Below are positions 1-7,749 of a stretch of 64,000 nt of DNA, in pieces; positions within the stretch are counted from its first letter, which is position 1, and the number at the start of each line of letters is the position of its first letter. Origin of the DNA: Planctomycetota bacterium (GTDB taxonomy: Bacteria; Planctomycetota; B15-G4; JADJEK01). The notes under the pieces are model-generated. The model worked only from the letters and a program-made list of their open reading frames with translations. It was not told the origin of the DNA and ran no database searches. The position numbers were made by a program, and so were the translations under genes. The DNA lies in contig JADJEK010000010.1 of NCBI GenBank assembly GCA_016709145.1, positions 62,001 to 126,000 on the forward strand. Direction: 5' to 3'.

Positions 1-2
1 TA

Positions 3-92
3 GGAAAACGGTGGGTCGAGGAAGGGCAGTGGTTGACGGCCGGGCCGAACATGATGCAGCCGTATCTTGATTTTGCGGGGATTCAGAGGTGA
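3..92 (+). CDS. C-terminal fragment of an unidentified protein (5' truncated by window edge)
   Basis: An open frame enters from the window edge and stops at TGA 90-92. It gives a 29-residue tail ending in MMQPYLDFAGIQR. The codons are mostly G/C-ending and the residue mix is soluble-protein-like, unlike the Arg/Ala/Pro-rich shadow frames around it. No family can be recognised from so short a piece, and only the extending sequence would show whether it is real. A repeat-rich non-coding stretch begins straight after the stop. Confidence 0.4.
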   Translation, partial: GKRWVEEGQWLTAGPNMMQPYLDFAGIQR

Positions 93-130
93 GGGGAGGG
101 AGGGAATGGGACCTACCGCGCTGGTTTGAA

Positions 131-205
131 CGGGACTGCGCGGGACTTCACGGGACTGCACGGGACTGCGCGGGACTGCGCGGGATTGAACGGGATTGGA
201 CGGGG
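131..205. repeat. 10-bp tandem repeat, consensus CGGGACTGCG
   Basis: Seven head-to-tail 10-base units start at 131, 141, 151, 161, 171, 181 and 191, followed by a partial unit. Each begins CGGGA and most continue CTGCG. Variation is confined to the last five bases of the unit. The period equals about one helical turn of DNA, so the invariant bases fall on one face. No flanking gene uses it. Confidence 0.85.
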
Positions 206-321
206 GCGCTTCGCTTTTCGTACCGCGAGCGGAGCTCGCGTCATTGGGTGCACCGAGAACCGTCACCATTCCCCCGGTTTCAGGCCGCCCGCTCGTCAGC
301 CAGAGACCACTCCGTCGCCAC

Positions 322-513
322 GGGACGTCGTGACCTGCTCTCGCTGCGGCGGACCACTTGCCCGCCGCGACTGTGGCGATCCGCTGTACAGCTCCCATCA
401 GTCACGCGCCCGGATCCGAATGGACAGGGATCGTCATTCGCGAACGGAGCAAGCCACCTCCGCGCCCTTGTGACAAGGCGGTCCGCCGCTGCGAGAGCAG
501 GTCACGACGTCCC
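322..513. repeat. inverted repeat, 34-bp arms with one mismatch
   Basis: Bases 322-355 and 480-513 are reverse complements over 34 positions with a single mismatch, separated by 124 bases. The arms start GGGACGTCGTGACC. The spacer contains no credible gene. The layout could be a decayed insertion, a large hairpin or a REP-like pair. No transposase is nearby. Confidence 0.75.
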
Positions 514-630
514 TTCGCGTGAAGTCCCCCGAGCGGCCCAAGGGCGGATGGGATCCCCAAGGGAAGGTCAGCTCGCTTGTAGGGCCTTCCCTCCGCCTTC
601 GGCGTCAAGCGAAGCGCCCCCGGCCTGGCC

Positions 631-651
631 TACGGAGGCGGAGCCTCCGTA
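631..651. repeat. perfect short hairpin (9-bp stem, GGA loop)
   Basis: TACGGAGGC is followed by GGA and then its exact complement GCCTCCGTA. There is no T-run, so it is not a textbook terminator. It does lie downstream of the minus-strand CxxC-repeat gene and could still stop or stabilise that transcript. Confidence 0.55.
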
Positions 652-836
652 TCACGCCCGAAGGGCCCTAAGTCGGAGTCCACGATTCTGTGATGCCGCG
701 AGGCCAGCGAGAAGTGCGCAGGCGAGGAGGATCGTCGCGGCGACTTAATGGAAAGAGTCGCGGAGTCGATCCGACGAAGCACGCGCGCTTCGTAGCCGGC
801 CGCAGCCATGACAGAATCGTGGACTCCGATTTAGTT

Positions 837-1625
837 TCAACCTTTGCAATACACGCAGTCTTGTTCGCCGTTGTCGCAGCCGGCGCAGTCCTTCTGCTCC
901 CCGCGATCGTTGCATGGCACGGTGCCGTTCTTGCATACCGCGCACTTCACGGTCCCGCTGCCCTTGCACTCGTCGCACGTCTTCGTGCCCGCCTTCGAGC
1001 CGTCTTCGTAGGCGAACCGTTGCTTGCCCGAGCCGAAGCACGCGCTGCAGGGCGACGCTCCGGCCATCGTGCACGAGCGACACGGCTTCGTGCCGGTATC
1101 GAGACACGACTTGCACGCGCCGCGGAACACACCCGCACCGGCACAGCGCGCGCACGGCAACTTGCGCTTTCCCTTGCACACCGCGCACGGTGTCTTCGTC
1201 GCCGCGTTCGGGCACGGAAACACACCGACGCCGAGACATGCTTGGCAGGTGATTTCCTTGGTTCCCGTCTTCGCGCACGACGGACAACCCACGCGCTTCG
1301 CGCCCTGACACACCGAACAGCGCAGCGAGCCCTTCTTGCCGCACGCTTTGCAGGGGTCGGTATCGCCCCCCTTCCAACGGATCACTCCGCCGCCGCCGCA
1401 AGCGGGACACGTCCAATTCCCCGTCGAGGCGCAGATCACGCAGCCGACTTGGCGACTCCCGCGACAGCGACGACACGAATCCTTCAACGTGCCCTTGCCG
1501 GCGCAGCGATCGCACTGGACGACGTCTTTGTCGGCGCAGATCGAACACGTCGCGTTCAGCACGAACGTCGACGCGAAGGCGAGCAAGGGCAACAACGCGA
1601 GCAGCAGCCACGAGCGGCGCAGCAT
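837..1625 (-). CDS. exported protein with 18 CxxC (DnaJ-type CxxCxG-like) repeats
   Basis: This 262-residue protein begins MLRRSWLLLALLPLLAFA, a signal peptide or membrane anchor. The start is chosen for that and for the GGGGGA-type ribosome site just upstream. A longer frame back to 1922 would add 99 low-complexity residues. Almost all of the mature part is built from CxxC units (CSIC, CDRC, CRRC, CPAC and so on; 18 intact and two degenerate), many followed by a Gly as in the DnaJ CxxCxGxG zinc-binding module. A canonical DnaJ has four motifs and a J domain; none is seen here. Zinc binding or a thiol scaffold outside the cytoplasm is an inference. It is divergent from the ECF sigma gene. Confidence 0.85.
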   Translation of the reverse strand: MLRRSWLLLALLPLLAFASTFVLNATCSICADKDVVQCDRCAGKGTLKDSCRRCRGSRQVGCVICASTGNWTCPACGGGGVIRWKGGDTDPCKACGKKGSLRCSVCQGAKRVGCPSCAKTGTKEITCQACLGVGVFPCPNAATKTPCAVCKGKRKLPCARCAGAGVFRGACKSCLDTGTKPCRSCTMAGASPCSACFGSGKQRFAYEDGSKAGTKTCDECKGSGTVKCAVCKNGTVPCNDRGEQKDCAGCDNGEQDCVYCKG

Positions 1626-1674
1626 GAGTCCCCCGATTCGGCAGCCGTCCACACCGTCACCCCGGACGATCGGC

Positions 1675-1680
1675 ACGCTA
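1675..1680 (-). promoter_or_regulatory. -10-like hexamer TAGCGT upstream of the CxxC-repeat gene
   Basis: On the minus strand TAGCGT lies 49 bases upstream of the ATG at 1625 and fits the TAnnnT pattern recurring in this window. No clear -35 is seen. Confidence 0.35.
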
Positions 1681-1902
1681 CCAGCGCCCGGGTTGTACGC
1701 AATCGACGGCTCGTTGCGAAAGGGCTTGCGACCGGTACGGCCACTCACGACCGCGATCGAGGGCCACTCGACGAGCGAACCCGTGTCGAACTCGGTTCCC
1801 GGGCTTTCTCTTCGCCCGTGCTCGCGCAGGTGCTCGGCAGACTTTCTGAACGGGCCGTTAACGCCGGCCACGCCTTGACGTCTCATGCTGTCGGAGTTCC
1901 CG

Positions 1903-2487
1903 ATGACGCGCACGGACCGCATGACGACCGACGAAGACGCACCGCTGGTGGCCCGCGCACGAGCGGGCGACCGCGCCGCCTTCGACGCGCTGGTGATCCG
2001 TCACGCGCGCTGCGTCGCTCGCCTCGCACGACGTGTGGTCGGCAACGCGGAGGACGCCGAGGACGTGGTCCAGGAGACGTTCGTGCGCGTGTTCCAGCAT
2101 CTCCAGAACTTCCGCGGCCGATCCTCGTTCCGCACCTGGAGCATGCACATCGCGCTGAACCTCGCTCATGATCGATTGCGCACGCGACGCCGTACGCCCT
2201 CGCCGCGCGACTTGGCGGCCGGCATCGCGCCGCTCGACTCGCTCGCTCCCGACCACGCCGCGAACGGACGCGACGACCGCGCTGCCCTCGAGCGCGCCGT
2301 CGCCGACCTGCCACCCCGACAACGCCTCACGCTGCTGATGAAAGTCGTCGACGGCCTCACGCACGTCGACATCGCCAAAGTGCTCGGCACGACCGAGAGC
2401 GCCGCACGGGTCTACCTCTCCATGGCTCGCTCCACGCTGCGCCGTCGCCTCGCGTCGTGGTTCGCGCGCGATCGGAGGAACACATGA
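1903..2487 (+). CDS. ECF-type RNA polymerase sigma factor
   Basis: The protein has 194 residues. Region 2 includes NAEDAEDVVQETFVRVFQH and the FRTWSMHIALNLAHDRLR stretch for -10 recognition and core binding. Region 4 includes LPPRQRLTLLMKVVDGLTH and a helix-turn-helix with ESAARVYLSMARSTLRRRL. The ATG at 1903 is chosen because GGAG lies six bases before it; ATG 1885 and 1921 are alternatives. Its stop overlaps the start of a zinc-finger anti-sigma gene (ATGA), so the two are translationally coupled and the next product probably controls this factor. The target promoters are unknown. Confidence 0.93.
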   Translation: MTRTDRMTTDEDAPLVARARAGDRAAFDALVIRHARCVARLARRVVGNAEDAEDVVQETFVRVFQHLQNFRGRSSFRTWSMHIALNLAHDRLRTRRRTPSPRDLAAGIAPLDSLAPDHAANGRDDRAALERAVADLPPRQRLTLLMKVVDGLTHVDIAKVLGTTESAARVYLSMARSTLRRRLASWFARDRRNT

Positions 2488-4136
2488 GGATCGCCTTCCG
2501 CGACGGCTGCCGCGCGCAACGGGATGCCCTGCGCGCTTACGTCGACGGCGACGCCAGCGGCATCGAACGGCTCGCGTTCGAGCGCCACGCCGAGGATTGC
2601 GCCGCTTGCGCTGCGGCCTGGCGCTCCGCGCAAGCACTCGACCGCGAGCTGCATCGCATCGACCATGCGGAACCCGACGCCGACTTCGAGCAACGCGTCG
2701 CGACCGCGGTGCGAGCCCGACTCGACGCTCTGGCGTCGTCGGCCGCACCCGCGACGATCGTGCTCGACCCCGCGACCCGGTTCTCTTCGCGACGATGCGC
2801 GGCCGCCGCGGCGCTGGTCGTGGCCGCAGTGCTGTGCGGTTGGTTCGCCGCGAACCTCGCGCACGACGTCGCGCCCTCCCCGATTCTCTCCTCCACCGCA
2901 CCGGGTTTCGGGACTTCGGCGCAGGTGCCCGCGCCGGACGATCTCGTCGACCCGGTGCGGCTGGCGGAGACCAAAGCCGAGTTCACGCGCGTGCTGCTCG
3001 ATTGCGCGCGTTCGTCGACGCCGCTTTCGACCTTCCGCGCCGAGTCGGCGACCTTGCGCAAGAACGGTTGGCCGGTCGAAACTCTGTTGGTCGCGGCGAT
3101 CGAGGACCCGAACGACGACGTCGCGCGAGCCGCGATCGGACTCGCGGCGGAGTCGCGCTGCGATCTCGCCCGCCCGGCGCTGCTGCGCGCGGATCGTCGC
3201 CCGCGCTTGCGCGTCGACGCCACGCGTGCGCTCGGGGTCGTCGCGGATGCGCCGGTCGTGGCGTTGCTCGAACGCCGTCTCGACGATCCGGCGGCATGGG
3301 CCGCGGCGCTCGACGCCCTCGAGTCGTGCCCGCGGCGCGACGCGTTGGCCGCCCTCGAGAGCGCGGCGCGGGACACGTCGCACATGGAGCGCGCCGCGGA
3401 AGCCCGACTCGCGTTGGCGCGCCGCGGTCCACCCGGAGCGCGAGCCTTGCTGGCGCTCGCCGCGGACGGCGATGGCGATGCGGCGCGCGTGCTCGGTGAT
3501 TCGCGGGTGGTCGACGCGGCCGTCGTGCTCGATCTCCTACGCGTCTCGCGCGATGCCGAACTGGCACGCGTCGCGCTCGAGACCTTGCCCGACGCGGCGG
3601 CACTGACCCTGATCGCGCAGCACCACGACGCGATGCAAGACGCGTTCGGAACGGACGCGTTCCGCCGCGACGTCGACGCTCGCTTGCAGCGCTGCTTCGA
3701 ACTGCACGATCTCGTGCGCGGCGCGCTGCGGGATGCACCGACGTCGGCGCCGGCGTGGGTCGACCTGCTCGCGCGCCATCCGAGCGCGGGTGCGAGCACT
3801 CTCGACGCGGTCCTGGCCGATGCGACGCTCGCGCTCGAGGTCCGAGTCCGGGCCGCGGTCGCTCTGGCCACGATCGATCGACTCGATCCACGCGTCGCAT
3901 TCGACACCGCGGTCGTCGCATTGCCGCTCGACCTCGATGCCGCCGCGACGCTGCTGTGCTGCGCGGTGCGCGCCGGCATGGCCGAATCCGACGTACCCGG
4001 ACTCGATCCGAAGCGAACCCGCGATTCGTTCCGCTCCGCGCGAGCCACTGCCGACCGCTGGCGCGCCGACGGCCGCCCGCCCGAGTCGTGGGAACGCGCG
4101 CGTATCGCGCAGAAGCTCGCGAACGCGCGACTCTGA
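2484..4136 (+). CDS. membrane anti-sigma factor with HEAT-repeat C-terminal region
   Basis: The 550-residue protein starts at the ATG of an ATGA overlap, preceded by GGAGG at 2474-2478. Residues 35-42 carry H-x3-C-x2-C, the zinc signature of HC2-type anti-sigma factors. A single hydrophobic segment at about 105-126 should cross the membrane. The remaining 400 residues are Ala/Leu/Arg/Asp-rich helical repeats with VARAAIGLAAES and LRVDATRALGVVAD, typical of HEAT or PBS-HEAT repeats. Such a fold would let the extracytoplasmic part bind a partner and release the sigma factor. The zinc-finger role is family knowledge; the sensing role is inference. The HEAT sensor is unusually long for an anti-sigma protein. 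Confidence 0.85.
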   Translation: MRIAFRDGCRAQRDALRAYVDGDASGIERLAFERHAEDCAACAAAWRSAQALDRELHRIDHAEPDADFEQRVATAVRARLDALASSAAPATIVLDPATRFSSRRCAAAAALVVAAVLCGWFAANLAHDVAPSPILSSTAPGFGTSAQVPAPDDLVDPVRLAETKAEFTRVLLDCARSSTPLSTFRAESATLRKNGWPVETLLVAAIEDPNDDVARAAIGLAAESRCDLARPALLRADRRPRLRVDATRALGVVADAPVVALLERRLDDPAAWAAALDALESCPRRDALAALESAARDTSHMERAAEARLALARRGPPGARALLALAADGDGDAARVLGDSRVVDAAVVLDLLRVSRDAELARVALETLPDAAALTLIAQHHDAMQDAFGTDAFRRDVDARLQRCFELHDLVRGALRDAPTSAPAWVDLLARHPSAGASTLDAVLADATLALEVRVRAAVALATIDRLDPRVAFDTAVVALPLDLDAAATLLCCAVRAGMAESDVPGLDPKRTRDSFRSARATADRWRADGRPPESWERARIAQKLANARL

Positions 4137-4175
4137 CCCGTACTTCGATCCCCTTCCGCCCGAGGAGTCCTCCCG

Positions 4176-5939
4176 ATGATCTCGCCCCTACTCTGTCTCG
4201 CGCTGTGGTTGCCGTCGGAGCCCGACGCCGTCACGACGGCCGAATTGACCACGCGCGTGTTCGATCTCGCGCCGATCCTGCAGCCGCGCGCGTCTGCAAA
4301 CGTGCCGATCCCGCTGCTGCCCGTCGTCGTCAATCCGTACGCGCCGATTCCGGTCGAAGAACGCGAGCCGACCGGCCTCTCCGCCGACGTCGTCGTCGAC
4401 CTCGTGCGCACCTGCGTGTGGCCGGAAGAGTGGGAATTCGAGGGCCGCGCGCTCGAACGCATGGACAGCGACAACGGCACGGTCATCCGCGTGACGTTGC
4501 CGGCTGCGCGCATGCACGACGTCGAGCAGTTCCTGCGGTACTTGACCGAGACGTTGACCGCCGAGACCACGGTGACGGTGTCCGTGCATCGCGTCATCGC
4601 CGGGCCGAAGCCACCCCGCGCGATCCCCGCCGACGCGTCCGGCGTCGCCGAGCTGCAGCGCAATGGTCAACTCGGCCCTGCGCGGTCGTTCCGCGTGCGA
4701 CTCCAGCCGGGTCGCGTCGAGCAGACCGCACTGCGCCAGACGCACTCGTACGTCGCGGACTACGACGTCGAGATCGCGCAGGCGGCCGCGCGAGCTCAGC
4801 CCATCCTGCGCCAGTTCGAGACCGGGACCGAACTCGCCGTGCGCGGCGACGTCATGCGGGACGGTCGCGTCGCCTTGCAGTTCGCCGTGACGGACTCCGT
4901 CGCCCCGCTCGCGTTCGAGGCCATCGACGTGAGAGGCGAGGCGCAGTTCGTCTCGGAACGTGGCGCAGAGACGAGTTCCGTGCGCTGCATGCTGCAAAGC
5001 CCGCTCGTGCGTTGCGCGACGGTTGCCGGCACGGCCGAATTGGCGGCGGGTGAGGTCGTGGTCGTCGGGGCCATCGACCCGAGCGCGCTCTCGACGGAGC
5101 ACGCCGGCATCGTGGTCGTCGTCCGCGCCGACTCGATCGCGCCGAAGGCCCGCGTGTTCCCGTTGGGAGACATCGAGCTCCGAACGATCGACGTGGGGTA
5201 CGTCGCAATGGCCCACCTCGACCTCCCCGTGCTCGTAGGGAACCGACTGGGCTGGTCGTCCGACAACGATGAATCCATCCAAGCTCCGCCACACATCGAC
5301 ATCCCGAACGGCATCGACAGCTCCGTCGTCGAATCGGCGACGTTCGCGAGCGGAGCGTTCGATTCGGGTGATGTCTACGTCACCTCGAGCGGACCATTCG
5401 TGTTCCTGCGTACGCGCACGACGGCGACCGAACCGCGCGAGCGAGGCAGCGAACTCGAGGGCCGGCTGTTGGCTCGGTTGCCGGACGTTCCGTCCTCCGC
5501 GGTCGTCGACCTGCGCATGGGCGAAGGTGACGACATGACCACCTGGGGGCGCGTGTCGACCTCGATCCGCGGAGGACTGGCTCTGGCCGGATCGCAGGAG
5601 AGCTACGTCGAGAGCTGGGAAGTCGATGTCGCCAACAACTCGTCGATCGTCCAGCCGAACACGTACATGCTGCCGAGCGTCGTGGTGGCGCGTGCGTCCA
5701 CCAGCCCGACCGGCGAGAACAGTCGTTCGATTCGAGTGCAGTTCGTCTCGAGGCTGCGCGACGGCGCCAAGGTCGTGCTCGATCCCCAGATGCCGATGCT
5801 CGGCATTTCGCACGCGGTGAACTTCCTGAAGACCGAGTTCGACGCGACGCGTGCGCTCGGCGTGAAGGACGCGCTGCCGTTCGGACTGGTCGAGCTCGCC
5901 GCGGGCCGGCCCCTGCCGATGATCGTGCGCCTGAATTGA
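4176..5939 (+). CDS. secreted protein with secretin N-domain-like segments, function unknown
   Basis: The protein has 587 residues. It opens with a short hydrophobic stretch (MISPLLCLALWLP) that may be a signal peptide. Residues about 20-30 read TTRVFDLAPIL. Further on, LVRTCVWPEEWEFEG followed by GTVIRVTLPAARMHDVEQFL looks like the repeated alpha/beta N-domain of secretins found in many planctomycetal proteins. The remainder is beta-rich, and I do not see the conserved C-terminal secretin channel module. It follows the anti-sigma gene by 39 bases and is probably in the same transcript. It may be the envelope component that the sigma/anti-sigma pair responds to; that is inference. Confidence 0.75.
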   Translation: MISPLLCLALWLPSEPDAVTTAELTTRVFDLAPILQPRASANVPIPLLPVVVNPYAPIPVEEREPTGLSADVVVDLVRTCVWPEEWEFEGRALERMDSDNGTVIRVTLPAARMHDVEQFLRYLTETLTAETTVTVSVHRVIAGPKPPRAIPADASGVAELQRNGQLGPARSFRVRLQPGRVEQTALRQTHSYVADYDVEIAQAAARAQPILRQFETGTELAVRGDVMRDGRVALQFAVTDSVAPLAFEAIDVRGEAQFVSERGAETSSVRCMLQSPLVRCATVAGTAELAAGEVVVVGAIDPSALSTEHAGIVVVVRADSIAPKARVFPLGDIELRTIDVGYVAMAHLDLPVLVGNRLGWSSDNDESIQAPPHIDIPNGIDSSVVESATFASGAFDSGDVYVTSSGPFVFLRTRTTATEPRERGSELEGRLLARLPDVPSSAVVDLRMGEGDDMTTWGRVSTSIRGGLALAGSQESYVESWEVDVANNSSIVQPNTYMLPSVVVARASTSPTGENSRSIRVQFVSRLRDGAKVVLDPQMPMLGISHAVNFLKTEFDATRALGVKDALPFGLVELAAGRPLPMIVRLN

Positions 5940-5947
5940 CGAAACGT

Positions 5948-5992
5948 GAATCGATCGGGGGACAGGCCATCGGTCCGTCCCCCGATCGATTC
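5948..5992 (+). terminator. strong hairpin, 16-bp perfect stem, after the ECF unit
   Basis: GAATCGATCGGGGGAC (5948-5963) pairs exactly with GTCCCCCGATCGATTC (5977-5992) around a 13-base loop. It starts eight bases after the preceding stop and lies before the folB promoter, the expected place for a transcription terminator. No T-run follows. Confidence 0.7.
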
Positions 5993-6092
5993 GCGTTCGA
6001 GGCCGCGCGACCGCCGAGTCGCGCCGCCCACGCCCGCCACCTGTCTCGATGCTCTCAGCGTTCGTCGCGCGCCGGTCGCTCGATCGGCGCGC

Positions 6093-6098
6093 TACCAT
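6093..6098 (+). promoter_or_regulatory. -10-like TACCAT upstream of folB-folK
   Basis: TACCAT lies about 30 bases before the ATG at 6128, just after the hairpin that ends the previous unit. The same hexamer recurs upstream of psd. Confidence 0.45.
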
Positions 6099-6127
6099 TC
6101 CGGCCCAAAGCGACCGGAACCCGACTC

Positions 6128-6997
6128 ATGACGGACGTGTTGTTCATCGAGGGTCTGCGGCTGAACACGCGCATCGGCATCTCCGAGCGCGAGCGCTCCA
6201 AGCCGCAGGAAGTCGTCGTCGACGTGACGATGCACGTCGATCTCATGGCGGCCGCCGTGTCCGATTCGATCGACGACGCGCTCGACTACGGCGCGGTCAT
6301 CCGCGACATCCAAGGCGAACTCGAGCCGCTCGAGCGCAAGACCGTCGAACGCCTGGCGCTCGACATCGCGCGCATCGTCCTGCGGCGCAAGCGCTGCGCG
6401 CGCGTCGACGTCCGCATCACCAAGCCGACCGCGCATCCGGGCGCGCGCGGCGTCGGCTGCGCGTGGACGCGGACTCCGGCCGAAGTCTTCACTCCGACGC
6501 TGATCGGGATGGGTTCGAACCACGATGCCGCGGCGCAACTCGAAGCCGCTCTGCGTGCGCTCTCCTCGGTCGGCCGCGTGGATCGGATCTCGCGCGTGTA
6601 CCGCTCGGATGCGGTCGGCGGCGGCCCGATGCCCTACGTCAACCTCGCCGCGCTGGTGTGGACCGAACACGAACTGCCCACAATGCGCGCGAAGCTCAAA
6701 GAACTCGAGGCGCGCCTCGGACGCGATCCCGCGCGCACCGACCTGGTGCCGATCGATCTCGATCTGTGCGCGTACGGCGATCGCTCGTGGCAAGACGGCG
6801 AGTTCGTGCTGCCCGACCCCGACATCGCGACGCGTGCGTATCTCGCGCGCAGCCTCGCCGACATCGCGCCCGAGCGCCGGCTGCCGGGCGATCCGCGCAC
6901 CTTGCGCGAACGCGCCGCGGCGTTCGCGGCCACGGTCGACGCGGTGATCGATCGCACACTGCATGCGCGGCTCGAGGCCGTGCTGCACGCGTCGTGA
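6128..6997 (+). CDS. folB: dihydroneopterin aldolase / HPPK-like bifunctional protein
   Basis: This 289-residue protein joins two folate-pathway enzymes. Residues 1-118 are FolB: GISERER supplies the catalytic Glu20, DALDYG gives Tyr54 and RITKPTAHPG gives Lys99. Residues about 125-255 resemble HPPK (FolK), which pyrophosphorylates hydroxymethyl-dihydropterin. There the usual GSNLGD is GSNHDA, and the usual PRTLDLDL is reduced to VPIDLDL, which still keeps both magnesium aspartates (210 and 212). The second domain is therefore divergent and may have altered activity. A more canonical HPPK occurs at 9574-10902. The last base pairs overlap the next start as GTGA. FolB is confident; the HPPK activity is less so. 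Confidence 0.9.
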   Translation: MTDVLFIEGLRLNTRIGISERERSKPQEVVVDVTMHVDLMAAAVSDSIDDALDYGAVIRDIQGELEPLERKTVERLALDIARIVLRRKRCARVDVRITKPTAHPGARGVGCAWTRTPAEVFTPTLIGMGSNHDAAAQLEAALRALSSVGRVDRISRVYRSDAVGGGPMPYVNLAALVWTEHELPTMRAKLKELEARLGRDPARTDLVPIDLDLCAYGDRSWQDGEFVLPDPDIATRAYLARSLADIAPERRLPGDPRTLRERAAAFAATVDAVIDRTLHARLEAVLHAS

Positions 6998-7749
6998 AAC
7001 TCCGCGTCCTGACGCACAACGTCTTCATCACCGCGAACGCGCGGCCAGCCGCATGGCGCGAACACGCGCGCGCCCTCCTCGCCGTGGTGCGCGAACACGA
7101 CGTCGCGATCGCGTGCTTGCAAGAAGTCCCGCGCCGCCTCGCCGCGCTCGTCGCCCGCGAGTGCTCGACGCACGTCGCGGTCGTTCGCACGGGGCCGTGG
7201 CCCGAAGAAGCGCTCGTCGCACTGTTGCGCCGCGATCGGGTCCGCGGTCATCGCGACGTCGCCATGCCGGTCGCGGCGCACGACGGGCAACTGGCGCTCC
7301 TGGACCTCGCGCTGCGCGGGACGCCCGTGCCGCTGCGATTGATGCACGCGCACCTCGACTTCTATTCGCGCGAACGCCGCCTGCGCGCGGCGGACGCCAT
7401 CGTGTCGGCGATCGGGTCCGCTCCGCGCCACGCCCTGTTGGCGTGCGGCGATTTCAACGAGCCGGCGGCTGCCGACGCGATCCACGGTCGGCTGCACGCC
7501 GCGGGGCTTCGAGACGCTTGGGACACTCCGGCAGGCGGAGCGGCGGGACCGCGCACGCGCCCCGGCACGTTCCATGGCTTCAAGGGCCTCGACGGCCCGA
7601 GCGTGCACATCGATTGGGTGCTCGCGAACGATCCCCTGCGCGCCGTGTCGTGCGACGTCGTCGACCACGCGCGACTGGCGTTCAGCGACCACGTGGCGGT
7701 GCTGGCCGAGTTCGAGCTCGGCGATCGAGGCACGCGCTCGACGCCGTGA
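6994..7749 (+). CDS. endonuclease/exonuclease/phosphatase (EEP) family hydrolase
   Basis: The protein has 251 residues with the EEP order of motifs: LRVLTHNVF at the start, IACLQEVP with the metal-binding Glu, GDFNEP in the middle, then HIDWVLA and FSDHVAVLAEF with the catalytic Asp/His. No signal peptide is seen, so it is probably cytoplasmic. It starts with GTG inside a GTGA overlap with folB, indicating coupling. The family includes phosphodiesterases, nucleases and sphingomyelinase-like enzymes, and the substrate cannot be read from sequence. Its stop abuts the stop of the convergent thioredoxin-like gene with no gap. Confidence 0.88.
   Translation: MKLRVLTHNVFITANARPAAWREHARALLAVVREHDVAIACLQEVPRRLAALVARECSTHVAVVRTGPWPEEALVALLRRDRVRGHRDVAMPVAAHDGQLALLDLALRGTPVPLRLMHAHLDFYSRERRLRAADAIVSAIGSAPRHALLACGDFNEPAAADAIHGRLHAAGLRDAWDTPAGGAAGPRTRPGTFHGFKGLDGPSVHIDWVLANDPLRAVSCDVVDHARLAFSDHVAVLAEFELGDRGTRSTP

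Larger units (their letters stand above)
93..836. other. repeat-rich non-coding stretch, no convincing gene
   Basis: About 740 bases lie between the partial gene and the stop of the CxxC-repeat gene. Open frames here are low-complexity Arg/Pro/Ser-rich and lack family motifs. The stretch holds a 10-bp tandem array (131-205), a long inverted repeat (322-355 with 480-513) and a perfect short hairpin (631-651), all listed separately. No tRNA-like fold or promoter was identified. Confidence 0.6.

Noticed and set aside
131..205. Tandem array considered as a CRISPR
   Set aside because: Units are 10 bases, contiguous and without spacers; no cas gene is nearby.
89..748. Plus-strand frame of 219 codons over the repeats
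   Set aside because: It translates the 10-bp tandem repeats and inverted repeat into Arg/Gly-rich sequence without motifs.
690..2171. Plus-strand open frame of 493 codons
   Set aside because: It is antisense to the CxxC-repeat gene, whose motif-rich protein is clearly the real product, and overlaps the sigma factor out of frame. The translation is low complexity.
6505..6520. GGGTTCGAACC considered as a tRNA T-loop
   Set aside because: It is inside the FolB-HPPK frame at the GSN motif, and no acceptor or anticodon stem can be built around it.
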